Numbered from the stretch's first letter, positions 45,852-55,348 are shown. The stretch: DNA of 64,000 nt from JBKECP01 sp047974765 (GCA_047974765.1 JBKECP010000043.1:124001-188000), one strand, 5' to 3'. The notes: generated by a model not told the origin, from the sequence alone. Program-made: numbers and translations.

Positions 45852-46673
45852 TCAGAAGGTATCTTCCCAGTCATCGCTATCGCCAAAGTCAGAGAAACTA
45901 TCACTGACCTGGCCATCGTTGACCAGCATTTTACGCTGTTGCAGATAGGCATCACGGACAAAAATATAGCGATCTCCCGACATCAGCTCCTCCGCCTCTA
46001 ACAAGCGGGCACGGGTATTGACCAGCTCTGTGCCATAGAGGGAATTGCGCAACCGGACATTGTCAATATACGTCTGGGGGGCCATATAAGCATTGACGAT
46101 AGTACCTGTGCCACTGCGCACAGTGCGAGGCCCGAGAACAGGCACCATCAGATAGGGCCCTTCGGGAACCCCCCAAACAGCCAATGTATGACCAAAATCA
46201 GTGTTATAGGGCATCAGTCCCATGCGGGAGGCGACATCAAACAGACCCAGTACACCCAGCGTTGAATTGACCAGAAAACGGCCACCACTGCGACCGGCAT
46301 TAGTCAGCCGCCCCTGCAACACCGCATTGACCACAGTAGTGGCATCGTAGAGATTGGCAAAGACATTGGTTACACCGCGCTCGGCAAAATCAGGCATCAG
46401 AAAATGATAACCCTGTGCCGTTGGCCGCAACAGGTATGTATCAAGTTTGTCGTTAAATATAAAAACCGCCCGGTTCCAGGGTTCAAAAGGATCCCGGGCA
46501 GACACCGAACCGACACCCGCCAGCACCTCGCCATTGTGCGGTGCAGTAGATGGATCTTCTATAGTTTCTGCACCGCCTTTTGCCTGCACCGGAAAAACCA
46601 GTACAAAAGTGATGAACAAAGAAGATAAAAATGCTGATAAAGACATTACAAGGGTACGCATAACCAAGGTCAT
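45852..46673 (-). CDS. mlaA: MlaA (VacJ) family protein without lipobox
   Basis: 273 aa with DPFEPWNRAVFIFNDKLDTYLLRPTAQGYHFLMPDF and STLGVLGLFDVASRMGL, the MlaA signature; the family removes mislocalised phospholipids from the outer membrane. The N-terminus is a signal peptide (TLVMSLSAFLSSLFITFVLVFPVQA) but there is no cysteine at the cleavage site, so it is unlikely to be lipidated as MlaA normally is. ATG 46673 is used; ATG 46661 is an alternative. Lies 20 nt after hvfC, apparently in the same operon. Confidence 0.88.
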   Translation of the reverse strand: MTLVMRTLVMSLSAFLSSLFITFVLVFPVQAKGGAETIEDPSTAPHNGEVLAGVGSVSARDPFEPWNRAVFIFNDKLDTYLLRPTAQGYHFLMPDFAERGVTNVFANLYDATTVVNAVLQGRLTNAGRSGGRFLVNSTLGVLGLFDVASRMGLMPYNTDFGHTLAVWGVPEGPYLMVPVLGPRTVRSGTGTIVNAYMAPQTYIDNVRLRNSLYGTELVNTRARLLEAEELMSGDRYIFVRDAYLQQRKMLVNDGQVSDSFSDFGDSDDWEDTF

Positions 46674-46693
46674 CCATAAACCGGGCCGGAATT

Positions 46694-47539
46694 TTACGCC
46701 CCGGTTTGCTGTTGGGCAACCGAAGAAGACTCCAGCCCCACTAATCCACAATCGACAAACCGACGTAGCTGTTGCACACCAAAATCCTGCAAAGCCGCCG
46801 GATCCACAGCCATTTCCACAGCCAGATCATCAAGCAACTCAGCACTATTGGCGCCATTGGCATCAGCCATACGTTGGAGTAGACGTGCACAGGCCTGATT
46901 TAATTCCATAAAAACAATATCGTCACTGCGATTCCGATAAACAGCCAGAAAAGTCGGCCCATTAACATCGTCAGGGCCACCAGGCTGAAAATCCGGTCCG
47001 ATACGGTGCACCGGGAACGTATAACCAAGCACCCTGGCTACTGGCGACAATACCGGCCTCTGTGTCAACAAGTCAGTATTGTCTGCCGGTCGTACCGGTG
47101 CACTGCCCTCAGCCACATCCAGCGCCAGCTCAACCCACTCGTAATGGGCCAGTTCAGCCATAAAGGGTCCGTCACACTCACGGGGCGAATATTGCGTAGA
47201 CAAATAAGTAATAAACTCCTGGCTGATTTCCAGAAAATAGGGGCTTTGACAGCGATGCACACGAATAAAGTTGCGCACCAGCTCTGCCCAGGCCTGTGTT
47301 TCATACAGGGAGCGCAGCACCGGAAAGCCAGCGCTTAAAAAGTAGTCAATATTGTTGAACACCAGATCCCGATAAATCGCCAGTCGTCGCGCTTCAATAC
47401 CAGCCGGTGGTAAAGCTTGTGCGGGATCGCGCAAGTAATCGGCCATCGCTGACTGGGCACACTGTAATTCACTCACCGTCACTGTCTGTCCATCACTGTC
47501 TGTTCCACTGCCTGACTCATTTACAAACAAGTCCTTCAT
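46694..47539 (-). CDS. hvfC: HvfC-like RiPP modification partner (DUF2063)
   Basis: 281 aa. MAELAHYEWVELALDVAEG and FLAVYRNRSDDIVFMELNQACARLLQRM are DUF2063 motifs; RRLAIYRDLVFNNIDYFLSAGFPVLRSL opens the domain. In copper-RiPP operons, DUF2063 proteins recruit the precursor and complex with the DUF692 enzyme. GTG one codon earlier (47542) is another start. Starts 18 nt after the hvfB stop, and is followed by mlaA. Confidence 0.9.
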   Translation of the reverse strand: MKDLFVNESGSGTDSDGQTVTVSELQCAQSAMADYLRDPAQALPPAGIEARRLAIYRDLVFNNIDYFLSAGFPVLRSLYETQAWAELVRNFIRVHRCQSPYFLEISQEFITYLSTQYSPRECDGPFMAELAHYEWVELALDVAEGSAPVRPADNTDLLTQRPVLSPVARVLGYTFPVHRIGPDFQPGGPDDVNGPTFLAVYRNRSDDIVFMELNQACARLLQRMADANGANSAELLDDLAVEMAVDPAALQDFGVQQLRRFVDCGLVGLESSSVAQQQTGA

Positions 47540-47557
47540 CACTATCCGGTTTCGACA

Positions 47558-48424
47558 CTATCTGGTGCCGACACCGGCACTGCATGGCGATGCTGCCTGA
47601 GCCTGTTGCAAATGGCGGGCATGAGCCATCTCCGTCAATAATTCCGCCAGCGGTGGCAGGTTAAAGTCGCGTTCGAGCAGGGTTGGCACTGGCCCGACCA
47701 GCTCGTAGGCTTCAGCCAGTAAAGCCCACACCGGATCAATCACAGCACTACCGTGAGTATCAACTTTCAAATCCTCCGCCTCATCATAGTGACCAGCAAC
47801 ATGAATGTAGCGAACTCGTCGCAACGGCATTGCCTGTAAAAAATCATGCGCTGAGTAAGCATGATTGACACTATTGACATAAACATTATTAACATCCAGC
47901 AACAGCTCACAACCAGATTGATCCACGACAGCATTGATAAATTCAGCCTCACTCAGTTCCCGGTGGGCCTGGGCGTAATAGGAGGCATTTTCCAGTATCA
48001 GTGGCTGACCGAGAATATCCTGTACCTGTCCAATCCTGGCACAGACATGATCCACAGCCTCTTTGGTAAAAGGTATAGGCAGCAAGTCATAGAGATGTCC
48101 CTGAGCCGCACAATAGCTGAGGTGTTCACTGTAGACACTGATTCCCAGCTCATCCATAAAACGGCGAATCGTGCGCACCAGCGTCAAGTCAAGGGGATCA
48201 GTACCGCCAATATCCAGAGACAGGCCATGCAAAATCAGTGGATAGTGCTCAGCCAACTGGCGCAACTGGCGCCCGTAACGACCGCCAACACCTATCCAGT
48301 TTTCCGGTGCCAACTCGAGAAAATCAATCGTATCGGGCAAAGCAGACAGCAACGGCGCCAGCAGGGGGCGCCGCAAACCCAGGCCAACACCGTCAACTGC
48401 TGATGTCGGCCCGTCAACAGACAT
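47558..48424 (-). CDS. hvfB: HvfB-like DUF692 iron enzyme for RiPP modification
   Basis: 288 aa. GLGLRRPLLAPLL, FLELAPENWIGVGGRYGRQL, HGLSLDIGGTDPLDL, YSEHLSYCAAQG, ENASYYAQAH and RYIHVAGHYD carry the histidines, Asp and Glu ligands of DUF692 multi-iron oxygenases (MbnB, TglH, HvfB). Together with HvfC it converts cysteines in the precursor to oxazolone-thioamide groups that bind copper. Start overlaps the hvfA stop (TGATG). Confidence 0.93.
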   Translation of the reverse strand: MSVDGPTSAVDGVGLGLRRPLLAPLLSALPDTIDFLELAPENWIGVGGRYGRQLRQLAEHYPLILHGLSLDIGGTDPLDLTLVRTIRRFMDELGISVYSEHLSYCAAQGHLYDLLPIPFTKEAVDHVCARIGQVQDILGQPLILENASYYAQAHRELSEAEFINAVVDQSGCELLLDVNNVYVNSVNHAYSAHDFLQAMPLRRVRYIHVAGHYDEAEDLKVDTHGSAVIDPVWALLAEAYELVGPVPTLLERDFNLPPLAELLTEMAHARHLQQAQAASPCSAGVGTR

Positions 48425-48798
48425 CAGGCGCTACCACACTTGCCTTCGCCACATTTGCCTTCAGCTTTTTTATCCTGCTGATGTTTATCCTGCTGATAGG
48501 CCTTTTTCATGTTGTCGCCACACTGGCCTTCACCACATTTGCCTTCGGCCTGTTTATCGCCACACTGGCCTTCGGCTTTTTTGTCGGCATCAGCTTTTTT
48601 ATCACCGCATTTGCCTTCGCCGCATTTACCTTCACCACACTTGCCCTCACCCGCCTTATTGTAATTGGCCAGATCATAGCCTCCACTGAGCACCTGGGCG
48701 GAAAAGGGATTGGTATCAGCCGAAACAACCGGAGTCATTGCACTGGCCAGAAAAGCAGCACCGAGAGCTCCAGTCAGAGGCTTTTTGTTATTTGACAT
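48424..48798 (-). CDS. hvfA: HvfA-like copper-binding RiPP precursor with eight EGxCG repeats
   Basis: 124 aa. Signal peptide (GALGAAFLASAMTPVVSA), then a charged region containing six EGKCG and two EGQCG motifs; every cysteine of the protein lies in one of them. In the known systems the cysteine in EGKCG is modified by the HvfB/HvfC pair to an oxazolone-thioamide that binds copper. The signal peptide predicts export and periplasmic copper sequestration. CAGGAG precedes ATG 48798; an earlier frame start at 48840 is rejected. First gene of hvfA-hvfB-hvfC. Confidence 0.92.
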   Translation of the reverse strand: MSNNKKPLTGALGAAFLASAMTPVVSADTNPFSAQVLSGGYDLANYNKAGEGKCGEGKCGEGKCGDKKADADKKAEGQCGDKQAEGKCGEGQCGDNMKKAYQQDKHQQDKKAEGKCGEGKCGSA

Positions 48799-48845
48799 AA
48801 AAAAACTCCTGCAACTATATGTATTAATTAATAAAATCACTGATC

Positions 48846-48874
48846 ACATTACCGCCAGACCAAGGTATTTACAA
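48846..48874 (-). promoter_or_regulatory. Candidate hvfA promoter
   Basis: TTGTAA (48869-48874) and TAATGT (48846-48851) on the minus strand with a 17-bp spacer, about 48 nt upstream of the hvfA start. Pattern match to sigma70; no ECF-type or copper-regulator box was recognised. Confidence 0.5.
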
Positions 48875-49012
48875 GCTGACTGATCAGACCCGCCGCACGA
48901 ACATCTTTTAATGATTATTGCCACATCAAGTCGATGGCCTCCAGCGCACCAGACTGAGACAGCGTAGCACGCAGCAGGTTTCCTTTTTAGTGGGCAACTT
49001 GATGCCTTTCAC

Positions 49013-52000
49013 TCAGCGCGGATTTTGCTCTAACCACTGACTGACCTGCTGCCACTGACTGCGCAAACGCTTTTCAGACACAGGCAGACGGGTGCCAAGC
49101 TGCTGGGCATAAAGTGACACCCTGAATTCCTCAAGCATCCAGTAATAATGTCCAGCCGCCTCACATAACAGCAATAATTCAGGGCGCAGCCGCTGGGCCG
49201 TATACAGGGGTTCAGCCAGTGCTGCCAGTAATTCGCTGTATTTGCGATCCTTATCAGGCTGTCCGTTCAACCGTTCAACCCGTTGCTGTAGCGCCTTCAT
49301 ATAACGTGGATACTGATTGAGCCAGTTCAGTGGCGTATCACGCATAAAGCCCGGTGCCAGTAAACGCTCTATTTGAGCCAGCATATCCTTGCGGGAACTC
49401 TGCCACTGATCCTCTGCTATCTTCGACAGATGTTCACGAACAACAATCAGGGCTTGCAGTGTATTGAACAGCAGACGCTCCAGGACATTGCCTGCCTCCA
49501 CGACAGCCGCCCCGCCCCGCCCCAGCAACGCATCAAAAGCCGACCGGTCCCAGGGCAGGGTTTTATCGGCCGTCAGCACATCCAGCGCCAGCACACTGGC
49601 CCAGGCACCATCGATCACATCCTCCACCAGCACTTCACGCTGCAAACCAGTTCCCGCCAGCAGCAAACTCCACTCATTGCCCCGCAGCAGTTGTTTACGC
49701 AGGTATTTCAATTGCTGGCCACTGTGCAGGCGCAGTAATTTGAGCACACCACGACGGTGGGCAAGACGGGCCTGCTCGGCATAATCAAGCAGCTGTATTG
49801 AAACCTCCGCTGCCCCCTCATCAACCAGTGCAGGCCAGGACACAATATCCACACCTGCCTGCGAGAAACGCCACTGTCGGGGCAGCTCATCAAAATCCCA
49901 GCGGGTAATGCCCCCGCGTGCAGGTGAATCACCACTGCCACCGGCCGTCACATTGCGGGTATCCTCCCGAAAGCGCTCGATCAGCACCGGCAAATTCCGG
50001 CCCTGTTCAAGCAGCTTGCCGTTGGCATCAACCACCTGGATATTCATGTGGTAGAAATCATCCAGCCGGGAACTGTCAAAATCGGCAGGACTGATGCGTG
50101 AACCGGCCAGGGGTGTCAGATGCAGCGCCAGGGCTTGTGTCAGTTCAATGTCTTGTGCCGGCAAATCAGCCAGCACCCGATCAACATAAGCCGGCACGGG
50201 TACCAGCTGCTTGCGCAAATATTTAGGCAGCCCTTTGACCAGCGCAATACATTTATCCCGCAGCAGGCCCGGCACGAGATAATCAAAACGAAAGCGCGGC
50301 ACTCGGTTAAGCAGACCCAGCGGCACCGTCACCGTAACACCATCAGCCACCTTGCCTGGTTCAAAGTGATAACTGAGCTGCAATGACAAATCCTGCCATT
50401 GCAAAGTGTCCGGGAACTGCTCAACCAGTTCGCCACCAGGGTCGCGGGCCAGTAGCACATGCTCGGGCACACTCATCAAAGTGGCAGCCTCAGCCTCTTT
50501 TTTTAACCAGCTGTTGAGGTGGCGCAAGGTCGTAATATGTGCGGGCAACCGCTCATCATAAAAGTTAAACAGCGCCTCTTCATCAACCAGAATATCCCGT
50601 CGACGCACCTTTGATTCCAGCGCTTCCAACTCCTTTATCAGCGCTATATTACGTTTGAGAAAGGCCGGTTGTGGCCGCATACGATGGGCAACAAGACCTT
50701 CACGAATCAATAACTCACGCGCCTCGCCCGGTGCGATGGGCCCATAATGAATCCGGCGTTTATTCACCAGAACAAGGCCATAAAGACTGATGCGTTCATA
50801 GGCCATGACACGTCCACTGCGCTCATGCCAGCCTGGCTGATAGTAATCATACTTGAGCAGAGCCGGGTTGATGGTCAGTGCCCAGGTCGGATCGATTACA
50901 GCCACTTCACGGGCAAATACACCGGAGGTTTCCACTACCTCTGCCGCCATCAACCATTTTGGCCGCTGCCGCGCCAGAGCCGAGCCGGGGAAAATTGTTA
51001 ATTTGCGATTGCGCGCACCGAGATAATCCCTGCCCTCCTGCCACTGTGCAATATTGCCAAGCAAACCCGTCAGCAAGGCCTTGTGTACATCAATGTTGTA
51101 TACACAACTGTGCAGACCTGTGTGCAAATCAGGTTCAGCCTTTGCCTGTAACGGTGTTGGCGGCGGCAGCGCAACACAAACCTTTAAACCCTGCTGGCGA
51201 CAGGCGATAACCAGTTGCCCGTGAATATCGCGCCATTCCCGCATCCGCATGAAAGACAGAAACTCACGCTGACAGAGTTTTCGCAACTGATTCTGGCTCA
51301 ATGTCTGCCGCTGTTCTTCGTAATAGCGCCAGAGATTCAGCCAGGTGACAAAATCAGATTTTTGATCCTGAAACCGGGCATGGGATTGACTGGCCTGGGT
51401 GCGTTTGTCCGCCGGTCGCTCTTTGGGATCGGCAATCGCCAGCGCACTGGCAATCACCAGTACTTCAGCCAACACTCCGCCATCCGCCGCTGCCAGAATC
51501 ATCCGCGCCAGCCGCGGATCTACCGGCAGCGTAGTCATGCGTCGTCCAATGGCCGTTAATTTGCCCCCGCTGCGACCCGACAAGTCACTCACTGCCCCCA
51601 ACTCTTCCAGCAACTTATAACCATCGCGGACCATGCGGGCATCAGGTGGATCAATAAAGGGAAAGTCCGACATCTCACCCAGACGCAGATTCAACATCTG
51701 CAAAATAACAGCTGCCAGATTGGTGCGGCGAATTTCCGGATCAGTAAAGAGTGGCCGATGCTGGAAATCCTGTTCACTGTAAAGGCGCAGGCAGACTCCC
51801 TCCGCCACCCGGCCACAGCGTCCCATACGCTGATTGGCACTGGCCTGGGAGATGGCTTCGATCGGCAGACGCTGCATACGTGTGCGATAACTGTAACGGC
51901 TGATGCGTGCCTCACCCGGATCAATCACATAGCGAATACCGGGTACCGTCACCGATGTTTCAGCCACATTGGTGGCCAGCACCACCCGCACCCGGCGCCG

Positions 52001-52840
52001 TTGAGAAAGATCAAAAACCCGCTGTTGCTCAGCCTGACTGAGACGGGCATAAAGCGGCAAAATATCCAGCTCACTATAAATGCGCAGTGCTTTTGCCAGT
52101 TCACGAATATCCCGCTCACCCGACAAAAAGACCAGCATATCGCCACGCTGGCCATATAGTCCGCGTTCAATATCACCGACCAGCTGCACAATCTGTTCCT
52201 GCACGCCGACATCACGATCCTCAGCCGCTGTAATATAGTGCGTCTCTACAGGATACGTGCGCCCGGATACTTCAATAATCGGGGCATTGTCAAAATGGCG
52301 GGAAAAGCGCTCCAGATCAATAGTGGCAGAGGTAATAATAACTTTCAGATCAGGCCGCCGGGGCAGAATGCGCTTGATATAACCCAGCAAAAAATCAATA
52401 TTGAGGCTGCGTTCATGAGCTTCATCAATGATCAGCGTATCGTACTGTCGCAGCAGGCGGTCACGCTGAATTTCCGCCAACAAAATACCATCGGTCATCA
52501 ACTTGATGGCACTGGCATCGCTGACCTGATCATTAAAGCGCACCTGATAGCCAACCAGCTCACCAAGGGAGGTATCAAGTTCGGCGGCTATACGCTGGGC
52601 CACTGTACGCGCTGCCAACCGCCGGGGCTGGGTGTGACCAATGCGGGCACACCGGCCACGACCAAGAGCCAGGCAGATTTTGGGCAGCTGGGTAGTCTTG
52701 CCCGAACCGGTTTCACCCGCCACTACCACCACCTGATGTGCCGCGATGACTGCCATCAACTCTTCACGCCGCTCAGCAACAGGCAGTTCAGCCGGAAAAT
52801 TTATTGCTGGAATCTGACGCTCTGTAACTACCTGCTTCAT
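49013..52840 (-). CDS. hrpA: ATP-dependent RNA helicase HrpA
   Basis: 1275 aa DEAH-box helicase, near E. coli HrpA (1300 aa). GETGSGKT (42-49), DEAH (139-142), SAT (171-173) and QRMGRCGRVAEG downstream are the DEAH motifs. Long C-terminal DUF3418 region present. Works in mRNA processing and ribosome rescue. AGAGGG precedes the ATG. Repeat copy 3 lies 20 nt upstream of the start, between it and fadD. Confidence 0.93.
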   Translation of the reverse strand: MKQVVTERQIPAINFPAELPVAERREELMAVIAAHQVVVVAGETGSGKTTQLPKICLALGRGRCARIGHTQPRRLAARTVAQRIAAELDTSLGELVGYQVRFNDQVSDASAIKLMTDGILLAEIQRDRLLRQYDTLIIDEAHERSLNIDFLLGYIKRILPRRPDLKVIITSATIDLERFSRHFDNAPIIEVSGRTYPVETHYITAAEDRDVGVQEQIVQLVGDIERGLYGQRGDMLVFLSGERDIRELAKALRIYSELDILPLYARLSQAEQQRVFDLSQRRRVRVVLATNVAETSVTVPGIRYVIDPGEARISRYSYRTRMQRLPIEAISQASANQRMGRCGRVAEGVCLRLYSEQDFQHRPLFTDPEIRRTNLAAVILQMLNLRLGEMSDFPFIDPPDARMVRDGYKLLEELGAVSDLSGRSGGKLTAIGRRMTTLPVDPRLARMILAAADGGVLAEVLVIASALAIADPKERPADKRTQASQSHARFQDQKSDFVTWLNLWRYYEEQRQTLSQNQLRKLCQREFLSFMRMREWRDIHGQLVIACRQQGLKVCVALPPPTPLQAKAEPDLHTGLHSCVYNIDVHKALLTGLLGNIAQWQEGRDYLGARNRKLTIFPGSALARQRPKWLMAAEVVETSGVFAREVAVIDPTWALTINPALLKYDYYQPGWHERSGRVMAYERISLYGLVLVNKRRIHYGPIAPGEARELLIREGLVAHRMRPQPAFLKRNIALIKELEALESKVRRRDILVDEEALFNFYDERLPAHITTLRHLNSWLKKEAEAATLMSVPEHVLLARDPGGELVEQFPDTLQWQDLSLQLSYHFEPGKVADGVTVTVPLGLLNRVPRFRFDYLVPGLLRDKCIALVKGLPKYLRKQLVPVPAYVDRVLADLPAQDIELTQALALHLTPLAGSRISPADFDSSRLDDFYHMNIQVVDANGKLLEQGRNLPVLIERFREDTRNVTAGGSGDSPARGGITRWDFDELPRQWRFSQAGVDIVSWPALVDEGAAEVSIQLLDYAEQARLAHRRGVLKLLRLHSGQQLKYLRKQLLRGNEWSLLLAGTGLQREVLVEDVIDGAWASVLALDVLTADKTLPWDRSAFDALLGRGGAAVVEAGNVLERLLFNTLQALIVVREHLSKIAEDQWQSSRKDMLAQIERLLAPGFMRDTPLNWLNQYPRYMKALQQRVERLNGQPDKDRKYSELLAALAEPLYTAQRLRPELLLLCEAAGHYYWMLEEFRVSLYAQQLGTRLPVSEKRLRSQWQQVSQWLEQNPR

Positions 52841-52860
52841 ACCCTCTCTACTGACACACT

Positions 52861-53028
52861 ATCAACCTGGCCATTAAATAGATCTCATTGATCTATTTAA
52901 TTAACGCCCTTTCCTGGCCGCGAAAAAGTGAGATTTTCTCGCCTGTCAAGGGCTTACGTTGGCTACCCCAATGGGAGACACGGCCCGTGCCGCCCTGTTA
53001 ACCCGACAATAATTATTGTCGGGTTAAC
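52861..53028 (-). repeat. Dispersed hairpin element, copy 3
   Basis: Read on the minus strand, it opens with a perfect 32-nt palindrome at 52997-53028 (outer bases GTTAACCCGACAA, centre TAATTA), then GCGGCACGGGC, CCATTGGGG, GTAAGCC, GGCGAGAAAATCTCAC and a closing hairpin with 11-bp stem ATTAAATAGAT. Ends with CCAGGTTGAT. Copy 2 is homologous throughout, with paired differences in both arms of the palindrome. It separates the fadD stop from the hrpA start. Confidence 0.85.
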
Positions 53029-53052
53029 ACTGCAAATATCTCTGACTGTTGA

Positions 53053-54741
53053 TCAGACCCGATCCCGCAGTTCACGACGCAAAATTTTGCCGACATTGGA
53101 CTTGGGCAACTCAGAGCGAAATTCAACCAAACGCGGGACTTTATAGGCCGTCAGGCTGCGACGACAGAACTCTCTCACTTCCTCTGCTGTCAACTCACCG
53201 GATTTGCTGACCACAAACATCTTGATCACTTCGCCGGAGGTTTCATCGGGTATACCCACCGCAGCGCACTCAAGCACATCACTATGCTGATAGAGCACAT
53301 CTTCCAGCTCATTGGGGTAAACATTAAAGCCGGACACTACGATCATATCCTTCTTGCGATCCACAATTTGCAGATAGCCATCGGCACGGATTTTGGCGAC
53401 ATCACCCGTGCGGAAAAAACCCTGCTCATCCATTACCTTGGCCGTCTCATCAGGGCGCTGCCAGTAACCGGCCATAACCTGGGGGCCACGCACACAAAGC
53501 TCACCCGCTTCTTCAATGGCCAGCGTATGCCCTTCATCATCGGTGATTTTGACCTCGGTATTGGGTACGGCAATACCAATACTGCCCAGTACAATGCCAT
53601 TGCCCGGATTGGTGGATACCACTGGCGATGTCTCTGTTAAGCCGTAACCTTCGGCCACCGGACAACCAGTGACTTCCTGCCAGCGTCTGGCCGCTGCCAG
53701 TGTCAGCGCCATACCACCAGACAGCGTCACTTTCAGATTGGAAAAATCCAGTTTCTGGAAGTCTTCGTTATTGCATAAAGCCACAAAGAGGGTATTCAAG
53801 CCACACAGCAAGCCTGGCTGATATTCACGCATCGCTGCCACAACCGAGCCTATATCCCGCGCATTGGGTACAAAAACCGTATGGCCACCACTGAGCATGG
53901 AAAAGATGGACGTTGTAAACGCATAAATATGATAAACCGGCAGCGGCTGAACCATAACCTGTCCCAGAGGTTCAACCGGGTGGGTTGCCATAAAAGAATC
54001 AACCTGCAACACATTGGCCACGAGGTTGCCATGTGTGAGCATGGCCCCTTTGGCAACACCGGTGGTTCCACCGGTATATTGCAGCATGGCTAGGCTATCG
54101 CGCGCGCACTCAACTGCCCGGGATGCCTGCTGAGCACCCTGGCGCAGGGTATCATTTAGTGCGATGGCACCAGGAATATTAAAAGGCGGCACTATTTTTT
54201 TAAGATATTTGGCTATCTTGTTGATCAAAAAACGCTTGAACGGCGTATGCAAATCTGCCAGTTCTGTCACCACCGTATATTTGACACCGGTTCTTGGCAG
54301 CACTTTTGCCGCCGTCTGAGCCACATTGGCCTGTACCACCAACACCTTCACACCGGCATCATTGAACTGATGTTCAAGCTCACGTTCACTGTACAGCGGG
54401 TTGGTATTGACAATGACCATTCCCGCCCGCAAAGCACCCAGCACCACCACCGGTTGCTGGATAAGATTTGGCGTTTGCACTGCCACTCTGTCACCCGGCT
54501 CAAGATCAGTGCAATTTTGTAACCAGGAGGCAAAACGGGCCGACAGCGTATCGAGCTCCCGATAACTCAGCGTTCGCCCGAGACTGCTAAAGGCCGGTTT
54601 GTCCGGGTAGGTATCAAAAGCATACCGGGCAAGCGCCACAATATTGTCAAAACGATAAATATCCACCTCGGCCGGAATACCCAGGCGACGTGACAATTCA
54701 ACAAACAGTGCACGTTGGCTTTGCAGATAATCTTCTGACAT
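53053..54741 (-). CDS. fadD: Long-chain fatty-acid-CoA ligase
   Basis: 562 aa AMP-forming ligase. LQYTGGTTGVAKGAM (near 218-232) is the AMP-binding motif, AEGYGLTETSPV follows, and DGYLQIVDRKKDMIVVSGFNVYPNELED plus GKILRRELRDRV form the C-terminal lid. Activates fatty acids for beta-oxidation. Follows the conserved unknown gene on the same strand; then come repeat copy 3 and hrpA. Confidence 0.95.
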   Translation of the reverse strand: MSEDYLQSQRALFVELSRRLGIPAEVDIYRFDNIVALARYAFDTYPDKPAFSSLGRTLSYRELDTLSARFASWLQNCTDLEPGDRVAVQTPNLIQQPVVVLGALRAGMVIVNTNPLYSERELEHQFNDAGVKVLVVQANVAQTAAKVLPRTGVKYTVVTELADLHTPFKRFLINKIAKYLKKIVPPFNIPGAIALNDTLRQGAQQASRAVECARDSLAMLQYTGGTTGVAKGAMLTHGNLVANVLQVDSFMATHPVEPLGQVMVQPLPVYHIYAFTTSIFSMLSGGHTVFVPNARDIGSVVAAMREYQPGLLCGLNTLFVALCNNEDFQKLDFSNLKVTLSGGMALTLAAARRWQEVTGCPVAEGYGLTETSPVVSTNPGNGIVLGSIGIAVPNTEVKITDDEGHTLAIEEAGELCVRGPQVMAGYWQRPDETAKVMDEQGFFRTGDVAKIRADGYLQIVDRKKDMIVVSGFNVYPNELEDVLYQHSDVLECAAVGIPDETSGEVIKMFVVSKSGELTAEEVREFCRRSLTAYKVPRLVEFRSELPKSNVGKILRRELRDRV

Positions 54742-54811
54742 TTACAGGCTCTCCCGAAGTGCTTTTTTAATAGATTGTCAGGGATAAAACGAGGTTTGGC
54801 GCCAGCATTGG

Positions 54812-55348
54812 TTACCGGCTGGCACGATGTTGTTGATATCCGTCATCTTCCACCTCCTCACCTGCGGCGGCGCCCTGATCGACAAACTGTCGATAATCCA
54901 GATACATCAGTTTCAACAATACAGAGGGTCTGTTCAAACCGGCATCCGCTGCCAGCACCAGCAAACTGGGCTCCTGCTCTTCATAACTGATGCCGGTAAT
55001 ACCAAAAATAAGGACATTTGGGTCATTTTCAGCTGAAAACACCGTGATATTATGTTGCTCCCGCACCACATCGGACAAGTGGGCGATCAATTCGGTCAAA
55101 CTCTTGCGAAAGCTGCCAAAATTGAGATCGCCCCGGTATTCACTGTGGTCAAACCCGAGGTCAAACTGTACCAGTGAACCATCTTCCATCTGAACGCGGG
55201 TAAGGGGCACAACGCGGCCCCTGGCTAAATCACGAAAAACAGTTTTGGCCTCAGCGCGCCCCGCTTCAAGCAATGTTTTGTAAATCAGGTTGACGGCTAT
55301 ATGCAGGAACTGGTCCCGCCCAATGATCCGGGTCTTATTCTGGGCCAT
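54812..55348 (-). CDS. Conserved protein of unknown function upstream of fadD
   Basis: 178 aa with no signal peptide and no membrane segment. Contains a compact domain (TRIIGRDQFLHIAVNLIYKTLLEAGRAEAK, VQFDLGFDHSEYRGDLNFGSFRKSL, HNITVFSAENDPNVLIFGITGISYEEQEPSLLVL) that I do not recognise. Codon pattern looks native. It lies 70 nt upstream of fadD on the same strand, so the two may be cotranscribed. No function is proposed. Confidence 0.7.
   Translation of the reverse strand: MAQNKTRIIGRDQFLHIAVNLIYKTLLEAGRAEAKTVFRDLARGRVVPLTRVQMEDGSLVQFDLGFDHSEYRGDLNFGSFRKSLTELIAHLSDVVREQHNITVFSAENDPNVLIFGITGISYEEQEPSLLVLAADAGLNRPSVLLKLMYLDYRQFVDQGAAAGEEVEDDGYQQHRASR

Noticed and set aside
98..53028. Elements as known ERIC or REP sequences
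   Set aside because: Only the general size and hairpin form are alike; bases do not match the consensus I know.
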